The notes: generated by a model not told the origin, from the sequence alone. Positions 17,344 to 26,741 are shown, counted from the stretch's first letter. The stretch is 64,000 bases of DNA from an uncultured Clostridia bacterium (GCA_946498095.1 CAMMMX010000010.1:36597-100596); one strand, 5' to 3'. Numbers and translations are program-made.

Positions 17344-17373
17344 AAAGGGCCGGAGCCGCCGCTCCGGCCCTTT
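17344..17373. terminator. Bidirectional terminator between the small gene and the amidohydrolase
   Basis: AAAGGGCCGGAGC (17344-17356), a four-base loop, GCTCCGGCCCTTT (17361-17373): a perfect 13-base stem used by two converging genes. Confidence 0.8.
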
Positions 17374-17374
17374 G

Positions 17375-18169
17375 TCATGGGGACAGGAAAGCCCGCTCAA
17401 AATTGTCCCAAAGTATGGCCCGCGTCGTCTCCTCCCCCAGGCCCAGCCCCAGCAGACGGTCCAGCTCCTTTCCATGGTCCCACATGGGGAAATCCGTGCC
17501 GAAGAAAAAACGCGAGGGCGGCAGGGATCGAAAAATACGGCGGACATCCTGCTCGGACAGCCATAGCAGCGAGCTGCTGGTGTCATAATACACATTAGGG
17601 AGCCCCAGCGTACGTGCCGCTTCCTCCCACTCGGACCATCCGCCGAAGTGCGGCGCGATGATCCGCAGCTGTGGAAAATCCCGTGCGACCCGCGCTAAGC
17701 GTCCGGGGTTGGAAAAAGAGTAACGCTTGTCCCCGCTGTGGCACAGCAGCCAAAGCCTGTGCTGTGCCATCGCGTCGTACACCGGATACATCTGCCTATC
17801 GTCGACGCAAAACTGCTGGAAGTCCGGGTGCAGCTTGACGCCCAACAGCCCCAGCCCGGCAATGCGCTCGACTTCTTCTACCGCATCCCGTTGCAGCGGA
17901 TGGAGCGTCCCCAGGCCGATAAACGCAGGATGTGCGGCGCAGGCGTCGTGGATAAAGCGGTTAATGGAGGCCGCCTGCTCCGGTTTGGTCGCGGTGGAGA
18001 ACACCAGGTATTTTTCCACCCCGATCTGTTGTCCCGACGCCAGCAGCGCCTCGACGCTTCCAACATGTTCCATCGGCATCGAATAGAAGCCCCCGATGGA
18101 CTGTGCGGCTTTCTGTGCGATTTTGTCTGGGAAGATATGGGCGTGTGCGTCGGCTATCCGGTATGACAC
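17375..18169 (-). CDS. Amidohydrolase family metal-dependent hydrolase (COG2159-like)
   Basis: A 264-residue TIM-barrel protein. Metal-ligand motifs occur in order: DAHAHIFP at 7-14, GVKLHPDFQ near 112, a CHSG near 143, PHFGG near 173, and FGTDFPMWD near 229, which supplies the late aspartate. This pattern is that of amidohydrolase 2 proteins, which include decarboxylases and lactonases; the substrate is not predictable. The start is a GTG at 18169 with AAAGGA about ten bases upstream. It stands alone between a terminator and the AT-rich acyltransferase region. Confidence 0.85.
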   Translation of the reverse strand: MSYRIADAHAHIFPDKIAQKAAQSIGGFYSMPMEHVGSVEALLASGQQIGVEKYLVFSTATKPEQAASINRFIHDACAAHPAFIGLGTLHPLQRDAVEEVERIAGLGLLGVKLHPDFQQFCVDDRQMYPVYDAMAQHRLWLLCHSGDKRYSFSNPGRLARVARDFPQLRIIAPHFGGWSEWEEAARTLGLPNVYYDTSSSLLWLSEQDVRRIFRSLPPSRFFFGTDFPMWDHGKELDRLLGLGLGEETTRAILWDNFERAFLSP

Positions 18170-18329
18170 TTTAAATCCGTCCTTTCAATTAATGAAACAA
18201 AACAATCACCATTAACCTATAAACTTTTTCATTTTCTCCTTTTTTCTTCATCTTAATAGCATGATCCTCTTCATTTTATCATGTATAATGTCTATGTTTA
18301 CTTTTGTGACATAGAATCGGAGGATTTTC

Positions 18330-19397
18330 ATGGGGAAACGTATCGATTGGATTGATGTACTGAAATTTTGTGGCATATTTGCAATATATGTTGGACATTT
18401 TGGAACGATCTCCGGTGAGGCGTATGAGTTCGTTTTTAGTTATCATGTTCCGCTGTTTTTCTTTGCTTCTGGAGTATTTGCCAATAAAAGTTGCCCTGAG
18501 AACTTCTTACAATTTGTATGGAAGAAAATAAAGGCGATTGTTCTTCCATATTTCTTCTTCTCCATTCTTTCATTAATAGTAATTATCTGTGATTCATCCC
18601 CATCTCCGCACGACATATTAGACATGCTTTTAGATTGTCTGCTGGGAATCAGGAATCATTTATTTGCTTCACCGTTGTGGTTCTTGCCCTGTCTTTTTGT
18701 GGTCAGCATTACATTTGAACTGTTAAGACGGATTTTTAAAAAAAATATCATCATACTATTTCTATCTGTTGTGCTTTTTTATGTCGCTGAATCCCTCTTG
18801 CCATTTCGTCCTTTTATTGAACCTTCCTGGTTTTTTAATTGTGACAGCGCCATGTATTACCTATTGTTTTACGCAATTGGTGCGGCTACATCATACTTCT
18901 TACTTCATTTTTCTTTTTCTCAATCATCTTTCCAAATGAAAATCCTTATTCTATTATTAGGAATATCCTCTATTATTTATAGCGCCACAATATATTTTCA
19001 AAAAGATTTTTTAGGGAACTGGTTGTCGGATGTTGCTGTTATTGGTATTTTCTATCCAGCTATCAAAGCACTTCTGTTAATCATCTGTCAGATAGTCTTG
19101 GCCAAGTTGCTATCCTTCAGTAAGCTTCTGCAGCATTTAGGTGAAAATACACTTTATTTATGCGGAAATGAGTACCTGGTTAAACAGCTGATACCCATTA
19201 TTCTGTCAATGATTGGACTGAAGCTAACGGTGTCCAATCTTCTTGATGTTCTGTTGTATTCATTTGGAGCAATGTTAGCCGTTTACTATATCCTGATGCC
19301 CATTGAAAAAAGAATTTATCAACGATTAGGCAATTTGATTATTATGATTGTTTCTTCCTTTAAACCTTTTGGCGTAAAATGTAAGAGGGAAAAATAG
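18330..19397 (+). CDS. Acyltransferase 3 family membrane protein
   Basis: A 355-residue, very hydrophobic protein with about ten membrane helices. The N-terminus RIDWIDVLKFCGIFAIYVGHF followed by SYHVPLFFFASGVF is the hallmark of the acyltransferase 3 family, which acetylates or otherwise acylates surface polysaccharides and other outward-facing sugars; the GH in helix 1 is the expected catalytic region. GGAGG precedes the ATG, and TATAAT lies at 18284-18289. The gene is strongly AT-rich compared with its neighbours and has no linked glycan genes, so it looks acquired. Confidence 0.85.
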   Translation: MGKRIDWIDVLKFCGIFAIYVGHFGTISGEAYEFVFSYHVPLFFFASGVFANKSCPENFLQFVWKKIKAIVLPYFFFSILSLIVIICDSSPSPHDILDMLLDCLLGIRNHLFASPLWFLPCLFVVSITFELLRRIFKKNIIILFLSVVLFYVAESLLPFRPFIEPSWFFNCDSAMYYLLFYAIGAATSYFLLHFSFSQSSFQMKILILLLGISSIIYSATIYFQKDFLGNWLSDVAVIGIFYPAIKALLLIICQIVLAKLLSFSKLLQHLGENTLYLCGNEYLVKQLIPIILSMIGLKLTVSNLLDVLLYSFGAMLAVYYILMPIEKRIYQRLGNLIIMIVSSFKPFGVKCKREK

Positions 19398-19420
19398 CAA
19401 CAACGCATGTAATGCTAGAA

Positions 19421-19445
19421 AAAGGAGCCGTCCACCGGCTCCTTT
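19421..19445 (+). terminator. Probable terminator after the acyltransferase
   Basis: AAAGGAGCCG (19421-19430), a five-base loop, CGGCTCCTTT (19436-19445). The following sequence is only moderately T-rich. Confidence 0.6.
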
Positions 19446-19695
19446 CCTGTTTAAATGCTTTAGAACCCCCAGCTCGGCTGTGGAGAGTAAATAAACATTA
19501 GATTCAAGTACCGAGCGAAGCGAGATATAAACAGCAATTTTGCTACATAAGAAAAGCTGTGTTAGTACGCAAAGGCCCGTTTACGGGTTGTGGGGCAAGT
19601 GATGCAAGTGGTAGATCTTTTCAGTGCCTCTTGAGAGGCTTGCCGGTACGATGCCCTTCTAGGGCTTCCTCAAACCCCCGGCTTTGCCGGGGGGC
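19446..19695. other. Structured non-coding stretch with serial hairpins, possible mobile-element remnant or RNA
   Basis: No gene fits here. Five short perfect hairpins follow each other: AGCAA-TT-TTGCT (19533-19544), CCCGT-TT-ACGGG (19576-19587), GCCTC-TTGA-GAGGC (19626-19639), GCCCT-TCT-AGGGC (19653-19665) and CCCCCGGC-TTT-GCCGGGGG (19675-19693). Such dense subterminal hairpins, ending with a GC-rich one, resemble ends of IS200/IS605-family elements and the RNAs that overlap them, but no TnpA or TnpB remnant is visible and no second copy is in the window. The alternative is an unclassified structured RNA. Confidence 0.35.
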
Positions 19696-19716
19696 ATAAC
19701 TTCAGACTTTCTACAG

Positions 19717-22005
19717 TTACATGGCGAAATACAGGATATTCTCCCCGACAGCAAGCTCCTCTTCCCGACCGTCCGGATAAACGAACACACTGTCCGCCAG
19801 CGGTGTAACCACTTTAAAGCGGACGCCGTCCTCCCCAACGGTATAACTGACGCTGACCTTCCCGTGCCGCGTCTGATGCGAGGCACTGACCTGGCGGATC
19901 CGGCGCTGCGGGTCGACGCAGGGCTGGATAATGACACGGTCAAAGCCGGCGTTGTCCATCGTTAGACGGATCCCCGCCATATAACCGTACATCCATTCGC
20001 AGACCGAACCGAGCGAGTAATGGTTGAAGGAGTTCATCCCGATGTCCCCAAAACCGTCCTCCTTGGTGTAGGAGTTCCAGCGCTCCCAGATGGTCGTCGC
20101 ACCATTCTTAATCGAATAGCCCCAAGAGGGATAGGTGTCGTTGAGCAGCAGCGTGTAGGCAAGATCCGCCGCGCCAATGTCGCACAGCACTGGTAGCAGG
20201 TAGGAGACGCCGACGAAGCCCGTCGTCAGATGGGTGTCCGCTGCCAGGACGCTTTCCTTCAGGTGTCCGGCTATCTTCTCCTCCATTTCCCCCTGTGCCA
20301 GCTCGAACTTGAGCGGCAGCAGATAGGACGTCTGACTGTTACACTTTGTTTTTCCATCCTCGTCGTAGAATTCCGCAAAGAAAGTGCGCGTTACGTCCTC
20401 GCTGAGCTTCGTATAATGCGCCTGCCCCTCAGCGTCCTCCACGATACCGCACATCTCGGAAAGCAGACGCGCCGAATAGGCGAAAAATGCCGTCCCGATC
20501 AGGCTCTTCTGGGTGTAGGAGTTCTCGCCGATCGCCAGCCAGTCGCCGTATCCGTCGTCGATGCGGGTCAGCTTGCCGAACTTGGACAGGGCTTCCTGCT
20601 CCATAAAGTCTACCCAGCGCTTCATGCTGGAAAGATTCTCATAGATAATCTCCGTGTCCTTGTAGAACAGGTAAAGCATGTACGGCACGATGATCCCCGC
20701 GTCTGCCCAGGCGGGAGAACCGCCTCCGATGTCCCAGACCTTCGGCGCGACGTCGCGGTAAATGCCGCATTCATACTGGCCGTCGCGCAGGTCACGCAGC
20801 CACTTCTTGTAAAACTCCAGCGCGTCCATATTGTAGCAGGCGCTTTTGCAGAATACCTGCGCGTCGCCGCTCCAGCCCAGACGCTCGTTGCGCTGGGGAC
20901 AGTCGGTCGGCACGCTGATGAAGTTGCTGCGCTGCCCCCACAGGATGTTGCTGATCAGCTGATTGACCATCGGATGGTCGCAGGAAATCTCCCCTGCCGG
21001 CGCAAGGTCGTTCCACACGGCATTGACTGTCGGTTCAAAGGAAACCAGCTCCCCTTCCTCGACCGTCAGCTCCATGTAACGGAAGCCATGGAAGGTGAAG
21101 CGGGGGCAGAACACCTCATCCGGCTCGCCTGACGCGATATAGACGTCGGTCTGGGTGGACAGCCGCAGGTTCTCCACATAAAGCGTCCCGTCGTCATAGA
21201 GCATCTCGCCGTGGCGCAGGCGGATTTTCGTCCCAGCCGACGCGTTGATCACCGCGTTGACGAAGCCGGACATGTTCTGTCCGAAATCGTAGATGGTCGT
21301 CGCTGCGTCCGGATGCGTGATCTGTTTGGGGTGCAGGCAGGCGCCGACTCGCACCGGCGGATCGCTTTGCAGCCACAGCGTCTCCATCGGCTTAACCACG
21401 ATCACGACATTCTCCCACTTGCCGTCGCTTTCGACAGCAAAGCGATCCTGCGGCACAAGGCGCGCATCGACGCACTCGCCCATCTGCATGTCGCTGTAGA
21501 CGATTTCGCTTTTGGTTGCGGTAAAGCTCTCGTCGGAAACAAGCATCAGCTGGCGGCCGTCGGTGTAACTGCCATAAAGACAGCACAGGAAGGCCAGCGG
21601 GTAGTCGCCAAAGCAGCCGCGGCCGTCCCAGCCAACGTTGCCGGTATACCAGCCGTCGCCAAGGTAGACCGTCAGGACGTTTTCTCCCTTGTTAAGCAGC
21701 CCGGCGACGTCGTATACCTGCGCCTGCACCCGCACGTCGTACTGGGTAAAGCCTGGATCGAAGACGCTGTCGTTGACGCGTACGCCATTGAGGTAGACGA
21801 CGTACAGGCCATATGCGCTGCAAAGCAGGCTCGCTTCACGTACGTCATTTTCCGCGGTAAAGACCTTTTTCAGCACTGGGCACGGCATCCCGAGGGACGC
21901 CGTCTTGCGCTGTGTGACGTATTCCTTGTCCGTAACATAGCCGATCCATTTGGCACCAAAGGTATCCAGCCGATGGAGGTTTTTCTCAAAAAAGCTGTTT
22001 TTCAT
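19717..22005 (-). CDS. Alpha-L-rhamnosidase (GH78)
   Basis: The 762-residue enzyme releases L-rhamnose from rhamnosides. Order of parts: an N-terminal beta-sandwich (FTAENDVREASLLCSAYGLY then VYLNGVRVND, VYLGDGWYTG), a second beta domain, the alpha/alpha-barrel catalytic domain, and a small C-terminal beta domain. In the barrel, SVPTDCPQRNERLGW near residue 370 and SYTKEDGFGDIGMNSFNHYSLGSV later hold the acidic catalytic residues and substrate-site aromatics seen in GH78. No signal peptide is present, so it acts inside the cell on imported oligosaccharides. The start is the ATG at 22005; the open frame extends upstream without support. It is the last gene of the rhamnose operon. Confidence 0.93.
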   Translation of the reverse strand: MKNSFFEKNLHRLDTFGAKWIGYVTDKEYVTQRKTASLGMPCPVLKKVFTAENDVREASLLCSAYGLYVVYLNGVRVNDSVFDPGFTQYDVRVQAQVYDVAGLLNKGENVLTVYLGDGWYTGNVGWDGRGCFGDYPLAFLCCLYGSYTDGRQLMLVSDESFTATKSEIVYSDMQMGECVDARLVPQDRFAVESDGKWENVVIVVKPMETLWLQSDPPVRVGACLHPKQITHPDAATTIYDFGQNMSGFVNAVINASAGTKIRLRHGEMLYDDGTLYVENLRLSTQTDVYIASGEPDEVFCPRFTFHGFRYMELTVEEGELVSFEPTVNAVWNDLAPAGEISCDHPMVNQLISNILWGQRSNFISVPTDCPQRNERLGWSGDAQVFCKSACYNMDALEFYKKWLRDLRDGQYECGIYRDVAPKVWDIGGGSPAWADAGIIVPYMLYLFYKDTEIIYENLSSMKRWVDFMEQEALSKFGKLTRIDDGYGDWLAIGENSYTQKSLIGTAFFAYSARLLSEMCGIVEDAEGQAHYTKLSEDVTRTFFAEFYDEDGKTKCNSQTSYLLPLKFELAQGEMEEKIAGHLKESVLAADTHLTTGFVGVSYLLPVLCDIGAADLAYTLLLNDTYPSWGYSIKNGATTIWERWNSYTKEDGFGDIGMNSFNHYSLGSVCEWMYGYMAGIRLTMDNAGFDRVIIQPCVDPQRRIRQVSASHQTRHGKVSVSYTVGEDGVRFKVVTPLADSVFVYPDGREEELAVGENILYFAM

Positions 22006-22031
22006 ATCCGCCCCGCCTATCTCTGACAATT

Positions 22032-23144
22032 TTAGAATTTTTCGTTGTGCATTCGGTCGCAGTAGTACTGCACCAGCTCGAACTTGGCGTCCGGTGCGAT
22101 ACGGTGGTCTGGGCAAGGGATGTAGCCGCCCAGCGCGACCAGGCGCTTCAGGCGCTCGATTTCCTCGTCGACCGCCTTGCGGTCACGGGAGAAGACTGTC
22201 TTATTCATGCCGCCCACGCCCTTAATGATTTTGCCGTACTTCTCACGCCACGGCGCAATGGAGGCGTTCCAGGTGCCGACCTCGATGGGGAACATGATTT
22301 CCACACCGTTGTCCAGCCAGGTGGGGATCAGCTTGTCGATGCAGCCGTCGCAGTCCACTGAGATGAAGTCCACGCCGTGCGACTTAGCCAGCTCGCTGAT
22401 ACGTCCGTAATGCGGCCCGACGAACTCCTCAAAGAAGCTGGGGGTGATCAGCGGCCCGTTCTTGAAGCAGACGTCCTCCCAGTAATGGATATAGTCGATC
22501 TTGACGCCAGATTCCAGCAGCTTTTTTGTCTCCTGATACCGCAGCTCGCCGATGGTGTCGACGATTTCCTTCATCAGATCCTCATCGTCCGCGTAGATGT
22601 ACGCCAGGCCCTCCACGCCGATATAGTTGCGGATTTCGCCAATCAGGCTGCCGGCAAAATATCCGACCGGAACCTCGCTGTTTTCCCGGTTTTTCATCGT
22701 CTGGATAAACTGCTCCGGCACACGGTTTTCATCGTATTGCAGCTTGGGCAGGTAATATTTCTCCCACGACTCTCTGTCTTTGAGCAGGTGGTCCACCTCG
22801 CCTGGGATACTGCCCGCTTCTGGCTTATGCACCTCGACGGCGCCCACCGAATTGCGGATATGCTGTGTCCCGTCCGGGAACTCGGCCACGACTTCCGGCT
22901 CAAATGGCGGCTGGATGGCGTTCCAGCAGTCCGGTGCGCCCCAAGCAAGACCTGACCAGTCGAAGTCCGCGTCGAAGCCGCAGTAACGCGCGGCGGTGGT
23001 ATAGTCATGCCCGCAGGATTCCGGCAGGTAGCCCTCCTGCGTCCATTTGTCGATGGTTTCGTTCCAGAACCCGAAATGGGTCACCGGAAGCTTGTCAAAA
23101 TCCTGGTATTTCAGGATGGCCATGGCCGTTTCTCTCAGATTCAT
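22032..23144 (-). CDS. Uroporphyrinogen decarboxylase (UroD/MtaA) family protein
   Basis: A 370-residue TIM-barrel protein of the UroD-like methyltransferase family: the segments DYIHYWEDVCFKNGPLITP, FISVDCDGC and KGVGGMNKTVFSR are typical of the methylcobalamin:CoM methyltransferase-like branch rather than true heme-pathway HemE. Members move methyl groups between corrinoid proteins and thiols, or have unassigned roles in sugar-degradation clusters. It is 26 bases upstream of the GH78 gene and downstream of the rhamnulokinase, hence cotranscribed with rhamnose genes. The reaction here is unknown; demethylation of methylated sugars would fit the setting but is speculation. Confidence 0.8.
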   Translation of the reverse strand: MNLRETAMAILKYQDFDKLPVTHFGFWNETIDKWTQEGYLPESCGHDYTTAARYCGFDADFDWSGLAWGAPDCWNAIQPPFEPEVVAEFPDGTQHIRNSVGAVEVHKPEAGSIPGEVDHLLKDRESWEKYYLPKLQYDENRVPEQFIQTMKNRENSEVPVGYFAGSLIGEIRNYIGVEGLAYIYADDEDLMKEIVDTIGELRYQETKKLLESGVKIDYIHYWEDVCFKNGPLITPSFFEEFVGPHYGRISELAKSHGVDFISVDCDGCIDKLIPTWLDNGVEIMFPIEVGTWNASIAPWREKYGKIIKGVGGMNKTVFSRDRKAVDEEIERLKRLVALGGYIPCPDHRIAPDAKFELVQYYCDRMHNEKF

Positions 23145-23192
23145 CTTCTTTTCAACCTTTCTTGTGATGAGGCGGCATCCTACCGCCGCTTA

Positions 23193-24671
23193 TTAGACTT
23201 TACGCTCCAGCAGCGCGGCAAAACGCGTATAGGCGTTGTCCCATTGGCCGCTTCCCTGCGGCGCAAAGCGTTTCAGGGCAAAGGAGTCCCGTATCAGCGC
23301 ACGGGCTTGACCGACGCCTTCCAATTGGCCACAGGCAATGAGCTGCGCGCAGAGGTTCCCGATTGCCGTCGCTTCGATTGGGCCAGCGCAGAGCTCGACA
23401 CCGCAGCAGTCCGCCGTAAAGCGGCAGAGCAGTCCGTCCTTGGTCCCCCCGCCGATGATATGGATACAGGGGTAGCTGCGTCCGGCCAGCGCTTGCAGCT
23501 GCCCGAAAACGTACCGGTACTTCAGCGCGAGGCTCTCGTAGATGCAGCGCATGACCTCGCCCGTATCCTGCGGGACATGCTGCCCGGTCTCGGCGCAATA
23601 GGCGCGGATACGGGACGGGATGTCCCCCATCCTGTCAAAGCGCGCATCGTCGGGGTCGATGAAGCTTTGCAGCGGTTTCGCTTGCAGGGCAAGCCGCTCC
23701 AAATCCGCATAGGAGTAGGACTGCCCTTCCCTTGCATACTGCCGCCTCGACTCCTGGATCAGCCACAGCCCCATGATATTCTTCAAAAGCCGTGTGGTCC
23801 CGCCGTAGCCGCCCTCATTGGTGAAGTTGTAGCCAAACGCCTCCTCGCTGATGGCGGGGCTGTCGAGCTCCGTCCCCATCAGCGACCATGTCCCGCAGCT
23901 GATGTAGACCGCAGGCTCCTGTGACGGGACGGCCAGCACCGCGCTGGCGGTGTCATGAGAAGCCACATGGATAACCGGGATGCCTTCCAGCGCCAAACCG
24001 GGAACCGTGCCGGGCCGGATCGTGCCGCAGACGCTGCCGCTTTTCACCAAAGGCGGCAAAATGCCGGTTGGGATGTCAAGGCTGCGCAGCAGGTCGGTAT
24101 CCCATGTTTTGTCATAGGGGTTGAGCATTTGGGTGGTGGAGGCCATCGTCTCCTCCGCGTGCATCTCCCCGGTCAAAAGGTAAGCGAACAAATCCGGCAT
24201 CGGCAGGATGGTGCGGCACTGCTTCAGCGTCTGCGGCTCGTGCTGCGTTAGATAATACAGCTGAAAGAGCGTGTTGAAGCGCATGAACTGGATACCGGTC
24301 CGCCGGTAAATCTCCTGCGCCGGAACGCGCTGGAACGCCTGCTCCATGACGCCATCCGTCCGCTCGTCGCGGTAATGCACTGGCAGGGACATCAGCTTCC
24401 CCTTACCATCCATCATCCCGAAATCGACGCCCCAGGTATCGATGCCGATGCTGTCAAAGCCGCCCTCGGCTGCGGCGCGGCGAATGCCCTCCTGGATATG
24501 CTCCCACAGCCCGGGCAAATCCCAGCAGACATGCCCGGACTCCTCGACAGGGATATTGTCAAAACGGTAGACTTCACGCAGGGCAAGCCTGCCTTCCTCG
24601 ATGCCGCCCAGGATGGCCCTCCCGCTGGAGGCACCAAAGTCAAAGCCCAGCGCGGTATGTACCTTCGGCAT
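23193..24671 (-). CDS. rhaB: Rhamnulokinase RhaB
   Basis: A 492-residue FGGY-type sugar kinase that phosphorylates L-rhamnulose. The ATP loop GFDFGASSGRAILG is at residues 8-21, the segment GIDTWGVDFGMMD follows at about 70, the catalytic Asp lies in HVASHDTASAVL, and GGGTKDG is the late phosphate loop. SxGTWSLMGTE is typical of RhaB. The start is the ATG at 24671 with GGAAGGGG upstream; the frame runs further left only into the aldolase gene. It begins four bases after the aldolase stop. Confidence 0.95.
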   Translation of the reverse strand: MPKVHTALGFDFGASSGRAILGGIEEGRLALREVYRFDNIPVEESGHVCWDLPGLWEHIQEGIRRAAAEGGFDSIGIDTWGVDFGMMDGKGKLMSLPVHYRDERTDGVMEQAFQRVPAQEIYRRTGIQFMRFNTLFQLYYLTQHEPQTLKQCRTILPMPDLFAYLLTGEMHAEETMASTTQMLNPYDKTWDTDLLRSLDIPTGILPPLVKSGSVCGTIRPGTVPGLALEGIPVIHVASHDTASAVLAVPSQEPAVYISCGTWSLMGTELDSPAISEEAFGYNFTNEGGYGGTTRLLKNIMGLWLIQESRRQYAREGQSYSYADLERLALQAKPLQSFIDPDDARFDRMGDIPSRIRAYCAETGQHVPQDTGEVMRCIYESLALKYRYVFGQLQALAGRSYPCIHIIGGGTKDGLLCRFTADCCGVELCAGPIEATAIGNLCAQLIACGQLEGVGQARALIRDSFALKRFAPQGSGQWDNAYTRFAALLERKV

Positions 24672-24675
24672 ACGC

Positions 24676-25380
24676 CTACCCCTTCCTTGCGTACTTTTTG
24701 TAGCCGGGATGCCGCCCCGGCACCTGGAACTTTTCACGCAGCTTGAGGCAGTCCGCAATCTGTTTTTGGCTCAGTTCCCGCTCGCCGCCGAGCTGGCGTG
24801 CGTAATAGGTCAGCTTGGCGAAATGTTCCAGCGTCTCCATGCGGTAGTAGGCAGTGATTAAGTCCGCGCCAACGGTCAGCGCTCCGTGGTTCTCCAACAG
24901 CATGGTATCGTGATCGGGCAGGCAGGCGGCTACCGCGTCGGGGACCTCCTGCGTGGACGGCGTGCCGTACTGCGCGATCGGCACCGATCCCAGGAAGATG
25001 ATCGCTTCCGGCATGGTGTAGCTGTCCAGCGGGATGCCCGCGATGGCGAAGGCGGTCGCAACCGGCGGGTGCGCATGAACGGCAGCTTTGATGTCGTCGC
25101 GTTCCTCATAGCAACGCATATGCATCGGCAGCTCGGAGGAGGGGCGGTAGCGCTCGTCCTCCCGCTCGATAATTTCACCCTTCCCGTTAATCAGGATGAT
25201 CATGTTCGGTTTCAGGAAGCTTTTGCTGGTGCCTGTCGGGGTGACCAGGTAACGGTCCTCGTCTACCTTAACCGAGATATTCCCGTCGTTCGCCGCGACA
25301 AAGCCCAGCTGCCACAGGCGGTGGCCGACTTCACAGATTTCTTCCTTGATTTCCTTCAGATTACTCATCTTTACTTTCAT
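24676..25380 (-). CDS. Class II aldolase, probable rhamnulose-1-phosphate aldolase
   Basis: The 234-residue zinc aldolase has NDGNIS near residue 31, the metal ligands in AVHAHPPVA (near 99-107), and the third histidine in LLENHGALTVG near 160. It belongs to the fuculose/rhamnulose phosphate aldolase family. Position between rhaA and rhaB makes L-rhamnulose 1-phosphate the likely substrate, giving DHAP and lactaldehyde; L-fuculose 1-phosphate cannot be excluded. The ATG at 25380 or an in-frame ATG at 25368 (MSNLKE) may be used. No lactaldehyde reductase is nearby. Confidence 0.88.
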   Translation of the reverse strand: MKVKMSNLKEIKEEICEVGHRLWQLGFVAANDGNISVKVDEDRYLVTPTGTSKSFLKPNMIILINGKGEIIEREDERYRPSSELPMHMRCYEERDDIKAAVHAHPPVATAFAIAGIPLDSYTMPEAIIFLGSVPIAQYGTPSTQEVPDAVAACLPDHDTMLLENHGALTVGADLITAYYRMETLEHFAKLTYYARQLGGERELSQKQIADCLKLREKFQVPGRHPGYKKYARKG

Positions 25381-25416
25381 TTCCCTTCTTCAAAATACGG
25401 CAATACCCGCTTTGAG

Positions 25417-26682
25417 TTAAACCCGGGACGCCAATACTTTCCGTTCGTACTTCTGCGCGTCGGTTATCCAGTCCATGTCGGGCGCGACGCCGTTTTTCAG
25501 GCAATAGTAATTCCAGACAAGGCCAAGCGGCATCACTTTGCATTCCTCCTGCACGGCGAGGCGGGCGGACGTATCGCCCTTCTCCTCCATTTTCCGCAAG
25601 GTGGCGTTAGGCGTCAGGAAGGCTTCCAGCAGCGCTTTCCGCATGTTCCGCGCGCCGACGGCCAGTGCAATCACCCGGTTGACGGAAGCGTCAAAGTAAT
25701 CCAGCGCCACCTGGATCTTATCGAAGCGGTTGAACCTGACCAGCTCAAGGGCGGCGCGGCGCAGCTCGTCGTTATAGGCGACGACATGGTCGGAATCCCA
25801 GCGCTCCGGGCGGGACACGTGAAGGAGGACGCCCGGCACGAAGGGCAGGATCGCCGACAGCTTGCCCGACACCGTCTCCGTTGGGTGGAAATGCCCGGTA
25901 TCGAGGGTGAGGTAGACGTTGCCGTGCGACACCGTATAGCCCATGTAAAACTCATGGGAGCCGGTGACATAGCATTCGCTGCCGATGCCGAACAGCTTGC
26001 TTTCCAGGCTGTCGGTCAGGCCCGGATATTTCTCCTGTAGGATTTCGTCCAAGCTTTCCCTGAGCCTTTCCCGCGGGGACAGCGTGTCGATGGGGAATTC
26101 CTTTTCCCCGTCAGGGATCCAGATATTGTTCATGACCGGCTTTCCGGTACGCTTGGCGATGTAGCCCGCAACCTTGCGGCAGCGTTTGCCGTGCTCCACC
26201 CAGAAGGAGCGGATCGCCTCGTCGGAGCTGCTGAGGGTATAGCCGCTGCTGCTTTTTTCATGGGAGAAAAAAGTCGGGTTGAAGTCCAGCCCTACGTCAA
26301 GCTCGTTGGCAAAGTCGATCCACCCGTCAAAATGCTCCGGCTCGATTTGATCCCGGTCCACCGGCTTCCCGTGGTTGTCCAGGTACATCGCGTGGATGCT
26401 GAGCTTCTTACTGCCCGGTATGTAGGACAGCGCCTTTTCGTAATCTGCTTTGATTTCGTCGAAATTGCGCGCCTTGCCCGGATAGTTGCCCGTAGTCTGG
26501 ATTCCCCCGGTCAGTGCGCCGGAACGCGCTTCCAAACCGGTGCAGTCGTCAAGCTGCCAGCAGTGGACCGAGATCGGGACGCGCCCGCACGCCTTCATCG
26601 CTTTTTCCGTGTCGACGCCCATTTGCGCGTACATCTGCCTTGCCGCTTCATATCCTTGCAGAATATTGGCTTCCGTCAGCAT
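25417..26682 (-). CDS. rhaA: L-rhamnose isomerase RhaA
   Basis: The 421-residue TIM-barrel isomerase converts L-rhamnose to L-rhamnulose. Family segments include VSVHCWQLDD-like (here ISVHCWQLDDCTG at about 37), the GGIQTTGNYPG loop, LDFNPTFFSHEKS, MNNIWIPDG and the metal-site segment LTLDTGHFHPTE. AGGAGG lies seven bases before the ATG at 26682. It is the first gene of the operon rhaA-aldolase-rhaB-UroD-GH78, divergent from the DeoR regulator. The open frame beyond 26682 is antisense to that regulator. Confidence 0.96.
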   Translation of the reverse strand: MLTEANILQGYEAARQMYAQMGVDTEKAMKACGRVPISVHCWQLDDCTGLEARSGALTGGIQTTGNYPGKARNFDEIKADYEKALSYIPGSKKLSIHAMYLDNHGKPVDRDQIEPEHFDGWIDFANELDVGLDFNPTFFSHEKSSSGYTLSSSDEAIRSFWVEHGKRCRKVAGYIAKRTGKPVMNNIWIPDGEKEFPIDTLSPRERLRESLDEILQEKYPGLTDSLESKLFGIGSECYVTGSHEFYMGYTVSHGNVYLTLDTGHFHPTETVSGKLSAILPFVPGVLLHVSRPERWDSDHVVAYNDELRRAALELVRFNRFDKIQVALDYFDASVNRVIALAVGARNMRKALLEAFLTPNATLRKMEEKGDTSARLAVQEECKVMPLGLVWNYYCLKNGVAPDMDWITDAQKYERKVLASRV

Positions 26683-26696
26683 AAAATAGCCTCCTC

Positions 26697-26725
26697 TTGT
26701 GTTTGTGTGCCGTATCCGGTATAAT
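26697..26725 (+). promoter_or_regulatory. Promoter of the DeoR regulator
   Basis: TTGTGT (26697-26702), 17 bases, TATAAT (26720-26725). The AT-rich -10 also reads as TATTAT on the other strand, so it may be shared with the rhaA promoter. Confidence 0.65.
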
Positions 26726-26741
26726 AAAAGGTATCTGAGCG

